Numbered from the stretch's first letter, positions 8,192 to 16,504 are shown. The stretch: 64,000 nucleotides of DNA from Actinokineospora iranica (GCF_900101685.1 NZ_FMZZ01000019.1:1-64000); one strand, 5' to 3'. The notes: generated by a model not told the origin, from the sequence alone. Translations and numbers: made by a program.

Positions 8192-9454
8192 TCACCGGTA
8201 CAGCAGGTACGGCTGCCGCTGCCTGCGGAAGTCGCCCAGCTCCGCGTCCCACGCCCCGACCACCTCAGCCACCCCGGCGCCCGCGTCCACCATGCGGCGC
8301 AGCCGGTCGGAGCCGGAGAGCTTGTCGATGAACAGGTCCGGCCGCCAGCCGAACACCGCCGGATGCACCCGCCGGACCGAGACGATCATCGCCACGGCCG
8401 CGCGGATCGCCTCGAACCGGCGCTCGTCGGTGATGTGCGCCTGGACCCCGCCGCAGGCGACGCCCGCGAACTTGCCGAACGTCGGCACGACGTAATGCTC
8501 CCGGAACCGCACGCCCGGCAGGCCGAGCCCGTTCAGCTCATCGGCCCAGCGCCAGTCGACGCCGGGAGCGGCGATGATCTCGAACGGTCGCGTCGTGCCG
8601 CGTCCCTCCGAGAGGACCGTTCCCTCGAAGAGGCACGTGCCGGGATAAGCGAGCGCGGTCTGCGCTGTCGGCATGTTCGGGCTCGGCAGCACCCAGTGCA
8701 GACCGGTCTCGCTGAACAGCGTGTCGCGCCGCCAGTCGCGGACCTGGACCACCTCCAGGCTCGGCAAGCGCTTGCCCCCGGTGTCGGCGGGCAGGAACTC
8801 GGCGTCGAACAGCCCGGCCAGCTCGCCGACGGTCATGCCGTGCTGCTGCGCTATCGCCTTCCGCCCGACACCCGACGCGTAGGCCGGGTCCAGTGCGGGG
8901 CCGAACGCCGCACCGCCGACCGGGTTGGGCCGATCCAGCACGACGAACGCGGCGCCGGTCAGGACGGCCGCGTGCATGGCCGTGTACATGGTCCAGATAT
9001 AGGTGTAGAACCGCGCGCCGACGTCGGCGATGTCGAACACGACGGTGTCCACGCCAGCCTTGGCCAGTTGCCCGGCCAGCTTCTCCGCGGTCGCGCCGTA
9101 GGTGTCGTAGACCGGGAGCCGGGTGCGCGGGTCGAGGTAGTCGCCCTCGGAGCCGCCTGCCTGGGCCGTGCCCCGGAAACCGTGCTCGGGCCCGAACACC
9201 GCCACCGGCGGGACCCCGGCCGCCACCATCGAGTCCACGATGTGCGTGCCGTCGCGCAGCACGCCGGTCGGGTTGGACACGACGCCCACCTCGCGGCCCG
9301 TCAGGGCCTGCCAGCCCTGGGCCGCGAGCACGTCCGCCCCCGGCGTCACCGGGCTCCGCTGTGCTTCCGGCTGGGCGACCACGGGCACCGCCGCCGCGGC
9401 GGTCACCAGTGGGGCGGCGAGCGCCGACGCGGTGAGGAACCGTCTCCTGTCCAT
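8192..9454 (-). CDS. namZ: Exo-beta-N-acetylmuramidase (DUF1343/NamZ family), Tat-exported
   Basis: 420 residues with a twin-arginine signal (MDRRRFLTASALAAPLVTAA) followed by the DUF1343 domain. Landmarks are VGVVSNPTGVLRDGTHIVD, PPVAVFGPEHGFRG, LPVYDTYGATAEKL, VVFDIADVGARFYTYIWTM, LDRPNPVGG and the C-terminal FREHYVVPTFGKF. The B. subtilis member (YbbC, NamZ) releases MurNAc from the non-reducing ends of peptidoglycan fragments after NagZ has removed GlcNAc. Here it sits directly between nagZ and the amiE-like gene with 1-4 base gaps, so the three enzymes are surely co-expressed. Family identity is strong; exact activity is by homology. Confidence 0.88.
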   Translation of the reverse strand: MDRRRFLTASALAAPLVTAAAAVPVVAQPEAQRSPVTPGADVLAAQGWQALTGREVGVVSNPTGVLRDGTHIVDSMVAAGVPPVAVFGPEHGFRGTAQAGGSEGDYLDPRTRLPVYDTYGATAEKLAGQLAKAGVDTVVFDIADVGARFYTYIWTMYTAMHAAVLTGAAFVVLDRPNPVGGAAFGPALDPAYASGVGRKAIAQQHGMTVGELAGLFDAEFLPADTGGKRLPSLEVVQVRDWRRDTLFSETGLHWVLPSPNMPTAQTALAYPGTCLFEGTVLSEGRGTTRPFEIIAAPGVDWRWADELNGLGLPGVRFREHYVVPTFGKFAGVACGGVQAHITDERRFEAIRAAVAMIVSVRRVHPAVFGWRPDLFIDKLSGSDRLRRMVDAGAGVAEVVGAWDAELGDFRRQRQPYLLYR

Positions 9455-9458
9455 CGCT

Positions 9459-11297
9459 CTACCAGGTCAAGCCGTGGTCGAACGGGTACTGGATGGTGCT
9501 CGGGTCACTGCCCAGCGGCACGTCGACCGGCAGTTTGCCCTGGGGCGCGATCTCGCCGAAGAGGACCTTGGTGAGCGATTCCAGCGAGACCGCCCGCCAG
9601 GAGTACGTGGCCACCCAGGTCGGCGCGTCCACGAATCCCGCGTCGTAGGGCACTTGGGCGGCCACCGCGACTACCGGCTTGCCGGTCTCCAGCAACCTGG
9701 TCAGCAAGGTCCGTTGGGCGGTGTTCGTGGAGAGGTTGTTGGTAAGCAGCACGACAAGATCCGTGTCCTGGGCCGCCGTCACAGCCTGCGCGATAGTCGC
9801 CTCGGTCGGCTTCAGACCGGTTGGTAGCGCTGTCGCGGTCGACCCGCGGGCCCTGATGCTTGCCGCGAGCGCGTTAGGCGAGTTGGCCGGAGTGACCGTG
9901 TCGCCGACCCCCGCGACCAGCACCTTCCCGGGCGCGGACGCCAACGGCAGCGTGTTCGCGTCGTTGCGCAGGACGGTGACCGTGTGGTCGGTGAGGTTCT
10001 GGATCGCCTCTTTGTGCGCGGGCGTGCCGACGCGCGCGGGCACCGCTCGCTCATCGACGTACGGCCGGGTGAGGATGCCGCGCTTCCACTTCAACGTCAG
10101 GATTCGCCGGACGCTCTCGTCTATCCGCTGCTCGGTAAGCCTGCCGCTGCGCACGGCCGCGAGGACCGACTCCTTCGCCAGGTTCAGGTCGGGCGGCATC
10201 AGCAACTGGTCGACGCCCGCCTCCAGCGCCAGCACCGGGATCTCGGCGTCGCCGAACATCTCCCGCACGCCCTGCATACCCAGCGAGTCGGTCACGATCA
10301 CGCCCTGGTAGCCCAGCTCTTCGCGCAGCAGCCCGGTCATGATCGGCTTGGACACAGTGGCCGGGACGCCGGTCGGGTCGAGGCTGGGGAACTGGATGTG
10401 CGCGGTCATGATCGAGTCGATGCCGGCCTCGATCGCCGCGGCGAACGGCGGCAGGTCTATCGCTCGCCACTGCTCGGCGGTGCGTGTGATCACGGGCAGG
10501 CCGGTGTGGCTGTCGGTAGCCGCGTCACCATGGCCGGGAAAGTGCTTCGCCGACGACGAGACAGTCTCGGAAGACCTACCGCCCGCCTGGTAACCGCGTA
10601 CCTCGGCGGCGACCAAGGCGCTGACCAGGTCGGGCCGCGCGGAGAACGAGCGGGCGGCGATCACCGGGTTCAGCGGGTTGGAGTTCACGTCGGCGACCGG
10701 CGCGAAGTTCTGGTTGACGCCCATCGCGCGCAACTCGCGGCCGCTGACCGCGGCCAGCGTGCGCGCGTCGGCCGCGCTGCGGCTCGCGCCGACAGCCATG
10801 CTGCTCGGGTACTCCGTGGCGGGCGCCTCCACCCGGGTGACGTTGCCGCCCTCCTGGTCGATCGAGATCACCAGCGGCAGGTGCGGCGCCACGCCCTTCG
10901 CCGCGCGTTGCAGCCCGTTGGAGAACGCGGCGAGCTGCGCGGGGCTGTCGACGTTGTCGGTGCCGCTGTTGTTGAAATAGATCGCGCCGCCGACCTGGTA
11001 GCGCTGGATCACCTGCGCCGGGGTGTCGACGCCGTAGCGGAGGCGGTTGGTCGGGTGGGCCTCGTCCGCGGACTTGCCCCAGACGGTGGCGACGAGCAGC
11101 TGGCCGACCTTCTGCTCCAAGGGCATCCCGTGCAGGACGCTCTCGGTCCAGGCCCGCATCGCGGCGTCGGCGCTGGGCGGCGCCGATGCCGGAGCCGGGG
11201 CTTCTGGCCGGGCGAGGGCCAGCACGGCGATCGCCACGGTGGCGATGGTAGCCACCGCGACGGGCAACGTCCGGTGGATGGAGCGGAGAGCGGGCAC
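9459..11297 (-). CDS. nagZ: Beta-N-acetylglucosaminidase, GH3 family, exported
   Basis: About 612 residues from the GTG at 11297, which follows GGGAGG; the frame stays open to a GTG at 11369. A signal/anchor segment (VAVATIATVAIAVLALA) precedes the GH3 barrel, with VGQLLVATVWG, ISIDQEGGNVTRV, the catalytic His loop KHFPGHGDAATDSHTGLP and the nucleophile region GVIVTDSLGMQGV. A second C-terminal domain of about 200 residues is present, as in the exported Bacillus NagZ, unlike short Gram-negative NagZ. It removes GlcNAc from muropeptides outside the cell and is the first gene of the recycling operon. Confidence 0.92.
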   Translation of the reverse strand: MPALRSIHRTLPVAVATIATVAIAVLALARPEAPAPASAPPSADAAMRAWTESVLHGMPLEQKVGQLLVATVWGKSADEAHPTNRLRYGVDTPAQVIQRYQVGGAIYFNNSGTDNVDSPAQLAAFSNGLQRAAKGVAPHLPLVISIDQEGGNVTRVEAPATEYPSSMAVGASRSAADARTLAAVSGRELRAMGVNQNFAPVADVNSNPLNPVIAARSFSARPDLVSALVAAEVRGYQAGGRSSETVSSSAKHFPGHGDAATDSHTGLPVITRTAEQWRAIDLPPFAAAIEAGIDSIMTAHIQFPSLDPTGVPATVSKPIMTGLLREELGYQGVIVTDSLGMQGVREMFGDAEIPVLALEAGVDQLLMPPDLNLAKESVLAAVRSGRLTEQRIDESVRRILTLKWKRGILTRPYVDERAVPARVGTPAHKEAIQNLTDHTVTVLRNDANTLPLASAPGKVLVAGVGDTVTPANSPNALAASIRARGSTATALPTGLKPTEATIAQAVTAAQDTDLVVLLTNNLSTNTAQRTLLTRLLETGKPVVAVAAQVPYDAGFVDAPTWVATYSWRAVSLESLTKVLFGEIAPQGKLPVDVPLGSDPSTIQYPFDHGLTW

Positions 11298-11398
11298 CGC
11301 GGCCTCCCTCGTCGGCCAGGTGGGTTCTTCACCAGAAATCGGTGTCACTGGGGAAGTTACCCACGTCACTATCCGAGGTCAACGCGGCCGGTCGGGGC

Positions 11399-11432
11399 TG
11401 TGGACAACCGCTGTGGACAAGTTTGTGGACAA
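11399..11432 (-). promoter_or_regulatory. Cluster of three DnaA-box-like sites
   Basis: Three perfect TTGTCCACA nonamers (minus strand) lie at 11399-11407, 11412-11420 and 11424-11432, spaced 12-13 bases apart. This is the DnaA box described in high-GC actinobacteria. They sit between the nagZ start and the 3' end of the candidate structured RNA. Binding is not demonstrated; the sites could titrate DnaA or couple nearby promoters to replication. Confidence 0.5.
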
Positions 11433-11446
11433 GTTCCGGACATGGA

Positions 11447-11692
11447 TTGGGCGGTTCCGCTCCGTAGAGCTGAACCGCCCAAACCGTCGGCGCGAATCAC
11501 TCGGGTTACCAAGCGTGCAACTTCAGTCGTACCTACCTGGCCTCGGCGTCCGGCGTCCCGGTACGCAGTCCCTTGACGACAAGCCTCCCGCGGCGCGCTG
11601 CGCGTGGGTGCCCGGTGCTTCGCGCACGGAGTTCGGTTGGGGTGGACTGGAGCTTCCCTTCGCTCCGTCCCTGGCCGACTCGAAGTCCGCAC
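11447..11692 (-). ncRNA. Candidate Ms1/MTS2823-like structured RNA
   Basis: There is no credible ORF between the nagZ start and the HAD phosphatase stop. The minus strand is rich in local hairpins: GACT-TCG-AGTC; a bulged stem at 11644-11670 (GGACGGAGC paired with GCTCC-A-GTCC); GTGC-GCGAA-GCAC; CGCGC-A-GCGCG; CGTACC at 11560-11565 with GGTACG at 11528-11533; and a terminal 11-bp stem 11447-11457/11472-11482. In M. tuberculosis the abundant RNA MTS2823, homologue of the RNAP-binding Ms1, lies downstream of and parallel to the HAD gene Rv3661, the same place and orientation. Assignment rests on synteny and structure; ends are approximate. Confidence 0.5.
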
Positions 11693-11696
11693 TTCC

Positions 11697-11725
11697 TTTC
11701 TACTCAGTGATGAAGGTCACTTCAA
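11697..11725 (-). promoter_or_regulatory. Possible sigma-70-type promoter of the structured RNA
   Basis: On the minus strand TTGAAG (11720-11725) is followed after exactly 17 bases by TAGAAA (11697-11702), in a region otherwise GC-rich. Transcription would begin near 11690, at the 5' edge of the hairpin-rich segment. The -10 box lacks the usual final T, so this is tentative. Confidence 0.35.
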
Positions 11726-11874
11726 GGGCACGTTCGGGTGCACCGGTCAAGTCCACGGACGGGGGCCGTCGCGACGAGTAGTGAGCGTTCACCGCATCCG
11801 GTTACGCGAACTGGCCTGGTCCCGGTACCGCCCGTCGGTCTACGCGCTCTCCCTTGCGGGGTAACGAGTCCCGC

Positions 11875-12702
11875 TCACTTGCGGCGCTTGCGGTGCAGCC
11901 CGTACCAGGCGGCGCCCGCGGTGGCCACCGCGCCCAGCCCGATGGCGGTGACCGCGACGGTGGTCCCCGACGGCGCGTTGAACCGCGACCGCAGTGAGAC
12001 TGGCTTGGAGAAGGTCAGCACCGGCCAGTCCCGCTCCGCCGCGAGCTTGCGCAGGCTCTTGTCCGGGTTCACCACCGACGGCCTGCCCACCGCCTCCAGC
12101 ATCGGCAGATCGGTGCTCGAGTCCGAGTACGCGTGACTCACGGTGAGGTCGTAGCCGTGCTTTTCGGCCAGTTCGCGGATCGCGGCCGCCTTGTTCACCC
12201 CATAGCAGTAAAAGTCGATCTCACCCGTGTAGCGGCCCTGGACGGACACCATCCGGGTGCCGACGCTGCGCGTGGCGCCGATCATCTCCGCGATCGGGGC
12301 CACGATCTCCTCGCCGGAGGCGGAGATGACCACCACGTCGTGCCCGTCGGCCTTGTGCTCGGCCACGAGCTCGGCGGCCTCGGCGTAGACCAGCGGGTCG
12401 ACGATGTCGTGCAGGGTCTCGTCGACGATCGAGCGAACCTGCCCGACGTCCCAGCCCGCGCAGAGCGAGGTCAGGTGCGCGCGCATCCGCTCTACCTGGT
12501 CGGCGTCAGCGCCGGAGGAGGCGAAGACGAACTGCGCGTAGGCGCTCTTGAGCACGCCACGCCGGTTGATCAGCCCACTCTGGAAGAACGGCCTGCTGAA
12601 CGCCAGCGTGCTGGACTTGGCGATGACCGTCTTGTCCAAGTCGAAGAAGGCCGCGACCCGACCGGGAGCGGCCGGGTCGATAGGTCTGCCGGAGTCGGTC
12701 AC
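11875..12702 (-). CDS. HAD-IB family phosphatase (SerB-like) with C-terminal membrane anchor
   Basis: 275 residues. The HAD motif I is AAFFDLDKTVIAKSST (DxDxT), motif II lies in HDVVVISASGEEIVAPIAEM and motif III/IV in KHGYDLTVSHAYSDSSTDLPMLEAVGRPSVVNPDKSLRKLA. A single C-terminal transmembrane helix (VAVTAIGLGAVATAGAAWYGL) ends in HRKRRK, placing the enzyme on the inner face of the membrane. It is the orthologue by position of Rv3661, divergent from ssd as in mycobacteria. The family includes phosphoserine and lysophosphatidic-type phosphatases; the substrate here is not known. Confidence 0.88.
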   Translation of the reverse strand: MTDSGRPIDPAAPGRVAAFFDLDKTVIAKSSTLAFSRPFFQSGLINRRGVLKSAYAQFVFASSGADADQVERMRAHLTSLCAGWDVGQVRSIVDETLHDIVDPLVYAEAAELVAEHKADGHDVVVISASGEEIVAPIAEMIGATRSVGTRMVSVQGRYTGEIDFYCYGVNKAAAIRELAEKHGYDLTVSHAYSDSSTDLPMLEAVGRPSVVNPDKSLRKLAAERDWPVLTFSKPVSLRSRFNAPSGTTVAVTAIGLGAVATAGAAWYGLHRKRRK

Positions 12703-12822
12703 CCGGCCAGCATAGGAGCGTCGAGTGGACCGTATGGCGCAGGGCGGGGGCGAACGTACGGAGCACGGTAGAACTCGGCAGGGGTGTCTTCAGCTGTATG
12801 TAGCCAAGTAACCGCTCCGAGG

Positions 12823-12931
12823 GGATACAGTATCCATACCCGGCCTCGCGCCGGGACGGTTCAGTCCGACCCCCCGGGACTGAACCTTTGACGACCCCCG
12901 CCCCTCCCCCCTGGCGGGGGTCGTCCCTTTT
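12823..12931 (+). ncRNA. Four-hairpin structured leader or small RNA upstream of ssd
   Basis: Within 110 bases lie four consecutive perfect inverted repeats: GGATAC-A-GTATCC (12823-12835), CCCGGC-ctcgc-GCCGGG (12839-12855), a 10-bp stem 12858-12867/12877-12886, and a 12-bp GC stem 12890-12901/12914-12925. The last is followed by CCTTTT, the look of an intrinsic terminator on the plus strand. The element is ~195 bases upstream of ssd and no gene ends just before it, so it is either a small RNA or an attenuator for the ssd/tad operon. The remaining bases of the 12703-13124 gap show no ORF worth calling. Confidence 0.5.
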
Positions 12932-13008
12932 CCGGGAAAACGCAGCCCCCTCCAGCTTGCACCAGGGCACCGACAATCTCCGCGCCCCAGCCGCGATCTG
13001 TCGCCAAG

Positions 13009-13036
13009 TTGTCCACAATCACCGGATTCATCCACA
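13009..13036 (+). promoter_or_regulatory. Two DnaA-box-like sites before ssd
   Basis: A perfect TTGTCCACA at 13009-13017 and a near match TCATCCACA at 13028-13036 lie 90-115 bases upstream of ssd, whose family is linked to division-site control. Whether DnaA binds here is unknown. Confidence 0.35.
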
Positions 13037-13124
13037 GTCTGACCAGCGCTCTTTCGGCGGCCCGCCCACCGGCCGATCCTGATCACAGCACCACTCGCTG
13101 CGATCCGAAGGAGCCCGCCCCGCC

Positions 13125-15056
13125 ATGCCCCGCCCACTGATCTGCGTCCACGACGACGCCCTGCTCGACGACGTGCTGCGCCTCGCGGCGGCCGCGGGAG
13201 CCGAGATCCACCGCGCCGCCGACGTGACCGAAATCCGCGCCCACTGGCACGACGCCCCCTTGATCCTGCTCGACGCCCAAGCCGCCGCGGCCTGCCAGGC
13301 CGCGGCCCTGCCCCGGCGCGACTCGGTCGTCCTGGCCACCGCGGGCCCACCCCCGCCCACCATGTGGGAGCGCGCCGTCGCCCTCGGCGCGGAACACGTC
13401 GTCGCCCTGCCCGACGCCGAAACCTGGTTGGTCGGCGCCTTGGCCGACGCCACCGAGGCCCCCGCCAGCACGACCGGCAAAGTCCTCGCCGTCATCGGCG
13501 GCCGCGGCGGCGCGGGAGCGTCGGTCTTCGCCGCGGCCGTGGCGCTGACCGCCCTCGACTTGGGCCACAACGCCCTCCTGGTCGACTGCGACCCCCTCAG
13601 CGGCGGCCTGGACCTCGTCCTCGGCGCCGAGGATCACCCCGGCCTCCGCTGGCCGGACCTGCGCCTCAAGGCGGGCCGCGTCCCCATCTCCAGCCTCCAC
13701 GCGTCCCTCCCGGGCCGCACCAAGGCCAGCACCCGTCTGACCCTGCTCTCCACCTCCCGCGACGGCGAAGGCCCCACCCCCGAGGCCGTCGCCGCGATCC
13801 TCGACGCGGGCAAACGCGCGGGCGAAACCGTCGTCTGCGATCTCCCCCGCACCCCCGACCCAGCCGCCAGAGCCGCCCTGGACCGCGCCGACCTCACGGT
13901 CATCATCGTCCCCGCCGAACTCCGGGCCACCGCCGCCACGAAACGCGTCGCCACCCACCTCACCACCCGAGGCATCCGCGCCGCCCTCGTGGTGCGCGGC
14001 CCTTCCCCAGCCCGCCTCCGCCCCCAGGACATCGCCACCGCCGTGGGCCTCCCCCTCCTGGCCACCCTCCGCTCCGACCCGTCCCTGGTCCAGGCCCTCG
14101 ACCACGGCACCTTCCACCTCCGCCCCCGCAGCCCCCTGTCCCGCGCCGCCCGCACGGTCCTCCGCGCCCTAGCCCACCCCACCCACCCCGACCCCCCACC
14201 CGCTTCCCCGCTCTCGCCGCTCGCTTCCCCGCTCTCGCCGCCTGGTGCATCGTCCGCCCTTCCGCCTGCCCGGCTCGCACCTCCGCCTGCGCCGCCCGCT
14301 CCTGTGGCAACCCAGTTGGCACCCGAGCCTGCGCAGCCTGCTCTTCCCCCGGCCGAGCTGCCCCCTTCGCCCGCGCCACCCGCTTCCGCGCCCGCGCATT
14401 CCGCTTCTCCGCCCGCCCAGTTGGCTTCTTGGCCTGTGCGGCCCGCTTTTCTCCGGGCCGAGTTGGTCCCTTCGCCCGCGCGACTCGCTTCCCTACCTTC
14501 GCGGTCCGTTTCTCCGCGTGCCCGGCGGGCATCTGGGGCTGTGTCGCTCGTTTCCGCGCTTGCGCGGGCCGGGTTGCCGGTTGCGTGGCTTGCTTTCCCG
14601 CCTGCGTCGCCCGCCCTTCCGCTCACCCAGTTGGCCTCTCGGTCCGCGCGGCCTGCTCTCGCCCGTGCCCAGCCGGTGCCTCCGCCCGCGCGGCTTCCTT
14701 CCCCGCCCGTGCAGTTCATTTCCCCAGCTGCGCAGTCCGGGGTTTCGTGCGCCGAGCAGGCATCTGGGCTTGTGCTGCTCGCTGTCCCACCCGCGCGACT
14801 CGCTTTCCTACCTTCGCAGTCCGGTTTTCCGCGTGCCCAGCTCGCCTCTCTCCTGCGCTGCCCACCCCCGCGCCCGCGCGGCCCGCTACTCCGCTCGCGC
14901 GTACCTCACTCCCCAACGCATTCCGTATGGACCGCGCGTGCGCCCATCCCCTTGCCAAACCGCAGCCGTGCCGCTCACACCCACCGCCACCCGCAACCGC
15001 TGTCCTGCCAACGCGACTTCCCCGCGCCGACCCCTAGTGACCACTTCCACCGATGA
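13125..15056 (+). CDS. ssd: Septum site-determining protein Ssd (MinD/CpaE-like) with long Pro/Ala-rich tail
   Basis: The first ~345 residues match the actinobacterial Ssd family (M. tuberculosis Rv3660c, about 350 residues). They comprise a receiver-like N-terminal domain (PLICVHDDALLDDVLRLAAA) and a ParA/MinD-like ATPase domain with a deviant Walker A GGRGGAGAS lacking lysines, NALLVDCDPLSGGLDLVLG, and VVCDLPR. These proteins act with tad loci (TadZ/CpaE role) and influence septation. The remaining ~295 residues are Pro/Ala/Ser-rich low complexity encoded by degenerate repeats and are absent from usual homologues. ATG follows AAGGAG. The tail reading frame is uncertain because other frames are open too. 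Confidence 0.85.
   Translation: MPRPLICVHDDALLDDVLRLAAAAGAEIHRAADVTEIRAHWHDAPLILLDAQAAAACQAAALPRRDSVVLATAGPPPPTMWERAVALGAEHVVALPDAETWLVGALADATEAPASTTGKVLAVIGGRGGAGASVFAAAVALTALDLGHNALLVDCDPLSGGLDLVLGAEDHPGLRWPDLRLKAGRVPISSLHASLPGRTKASTRLTLLSTSRDGEGPTPEAVAAILDAGKRAGETVVCDLPRTPDPAARAALDRADLTVIIVPAELRATAATKRVATHLTTRGIRAALVVRGPSPARLRPQDIATAVGLPLLATLRSDPSLVQALDHGTFHLRPRSPLSRAARTVLRALAHPTHPDPPPASPLSPLASPLSPPGASSALPPARLAPPPAPPAPVATQLAPEPAQPALPPAELPPSPAPPASAPAHSASPPAQLASWPVRPAFLRAELVPSPARLASLPSRSVSPRARRASGAVSLVSALARAGLPVAWLAFPPASPALPLTQLASRSARPALARAQPVPPPARLPSPPVQFISPAAQSGVSCAEQASGLVLLAVPPARLAFLPSQSGFPRAQLASLLRCPPPRPRGPLLRSRVPHSPTHSVWTARAPIPLPNRSRAAHTHRHPQPLSCQRDFPAPTPSDHFHR
14190..14860. repeat. Degenerate short-period repeat encoding the Ssd tail
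   Basis: Pro/Ala-coding DNA built from variants of a unit of roughly 24 bp, with longer blocks copied. The segment running cgcgactcgcttccctacct then ttcgcggtccg near 14485-14520 recurs almost unchanged near 14803-14835. Both strands stay open in several frames. This pattern is typical of replication slippage. Confidence 0.6.
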
Positions 15057-15343
15057 CAGAACCTCGATAACCGACCCCGCCCGACATCAACCGCCCACAC
15101 CGCTGTTACCGAAACCAGTCGTTCTCCGAGCCCGTCACCAGCCGTACAAGCCCACCCGACAGCCATCTCACCCGCCCCAGCAACCACGTTGCCCGTTCCG
15201 CAACTCCTGTCGATTCCGGAGCCACTCATGCCATCGCAACGCCGACCTGCCTCGTCCCAACGCGACAACGCGCCTCACCACCGTCCCTGAATCGTCATGT
15301 CGAACAACCATCCCAAGAGGACCCGAATCCAAAGGAGCGCCCA

Positions 15344-16504
15344 ATGACAGCCGACTTGGTCGAGCGCGTCCGCAAACGCCTGGCCGGAGGTGACGGTGAG
15401 ATCACCGCCGCCCTCGTCGCCAATGCTGTTCGGGAAGAGGCCGGTGGCGTTGTCGGCCATGCTGACGTCCTCTCCGCGCTTACGCTGCTGCGTCAGGAGT
15501 TCGTCGGCGCGGGCCCGCTCGATCCGTTGCTTCGCGATCCGGAGACGACCGACATCCTGGTGACGGCCCCAGACCAGGTTTGGGTCGACGGTGAGCACGG
15601 ACTCCGCCGCACCGGCATCCGCTTCCCCGACGAGGACGCGGTGCGCCGTCTAGCCCAGCGTCTGGCGATGTCCGGTGGGCGACGGCTCGACGACGCCCAG
15701 CCCTATGTGGACGGTTGGCTCCCCGGCACATCACCCGGGCGCGTCCGCGTGCACGCCGTCTTGCCGCCGATAGTGGAGAGCACGTGCCTGTCCCTGCGGG
15801 TGCTGCGCCCGGCCGCCCACGGCCTGGACGAACTCCGCGCGCTGGACACCTTTGACGATCCTGTCCACAAGCTGTTATCCGCGATCGTCAACGCCCGCTT
15901 GGCTTTCCTCGTCTCGGGAGGAACGGGGTCAGGCAAGACAACGCTCTTGGCCGCGCTGCTTGGCCAGGTCCCGCCCACCGAGCGGATCGTCTGCGTCGAG
16001 GACGCGGGCGAGCTGCAACCCGATCACCCGCAGTTCGTGCGCCTGGTGGCCCGGCCACCCAACATCGAGGGCGCGGGCGAGGTGACCCTGCGCGACCTGG
16101 TTCGCCAGGGGCTGCGGATGCGCCCTGACCGCATCGTCGTGGGCGAGGTCCGCGGCGCGGAGGTGTGCGAGCTGTTGTCGTCCCTCAACACCGGGCACGA
16201 CGGTGGCGCGGGCACGGTCCACGCCAATTCGCCAGCCGAGGTCCCGGCTCGTCTGGAGGCGCTGGCGGCCCTGGGCGGACTGGGGCGGGAAGCGCTGCGG
16301 AGCCAGCTCGCCGCCGCCGTCCACATTGTCCTGCACATGCGGCGCACGCCTGCGGGTTCCCGCCGCCTTCACCAGGTAGCCGTGCTGACCGGCACGTCCA
16401 AGACCCTGGCGATAACCCCCGCCTGGATCGACGGCGAGTGGACCCCTGCCCGAACGGCCCTGTCCGAACTCATCCGAAGCCGAGGTGTCGAACCCCCATG
16501 CTGA
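15344..16504 (+). CDS. tadA: TadA/CpaF-type pilus secretion ATPase
   Basis: 386 residues, the usual length for the short actinobacterial TadA (Rv3659c). Hexameric ATPase powering Flp-type pilus assembly at the inner membrane face. Walker A is SGGTGSGKTTLLAALLG; the Asp/Glu and His boxes appear as RIVCVEDAGELQPDHPQFVRL, RPDRIVVGEVRGAEV and LNTGHDGGAGTVHANSPAEV. The ATG is preceded by AAAGGAG. The 287 bases between the ssd stop and this start hold C-rich sequence without a recognisable gene. First of a tightly overlapping tad gene series. Confidence 0.95.
   Translation: MTADLVERVRKRLAGGDGEITAALVANAVREEAGGVVGHADVLSALTLLRQEFVGAGPLDPLLRDPETTDILVTAPDQVWVDGEHGLRRTGIRFPDEDAVRRLAQRLAMSGGRRLDDAQPYVDGWLPGTSPGRVRVHAVLPPIVESTCLSLRVLRPAAHGLDELRALDTFDDPVHKLLSAIVNARLAFLVSGGTGSGKTTLLAALLGQVPPTERIVCVEDAGELQPDHPQFVRLVARPPNIEGAGEVTLRDLVRQGLRMRPDRIVVGEVRGAEVCELLSSLNTGHDGGAGTVHANSPAEVPARLEALAALGGLGREALRSQLAAAVHIVLHMRRTPAGSRRLHQVAVLTGTSKTLAITPAWIDGEWTPARTALSELIRSRGVEPPC

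Noticed and set aside
11399-11432. Chromosomal origin of replication
   Set aside because: Only three boxes, no dnaA/dnaN nearby and no A/T-rich unwinding region; the gene order places this far from oriC.
11369-11692. 107-codon minus frame in the gap between nagZ and the HAD gene
   Set aside because: No ribosome site or coding character; overlaps the hairpin-rich segment better explained as RNA.
13960-14532. Minus-strand frame encoding a Lys/Arg/Ala-rich histone-like protein opposite the ssd tail
   Set aside because: It is the complement of the Pro/Ala-coding repeats; it has no ribosome site or separate promoter and the composition follows from the repeat. Kept only as a comment in the ssd entry.
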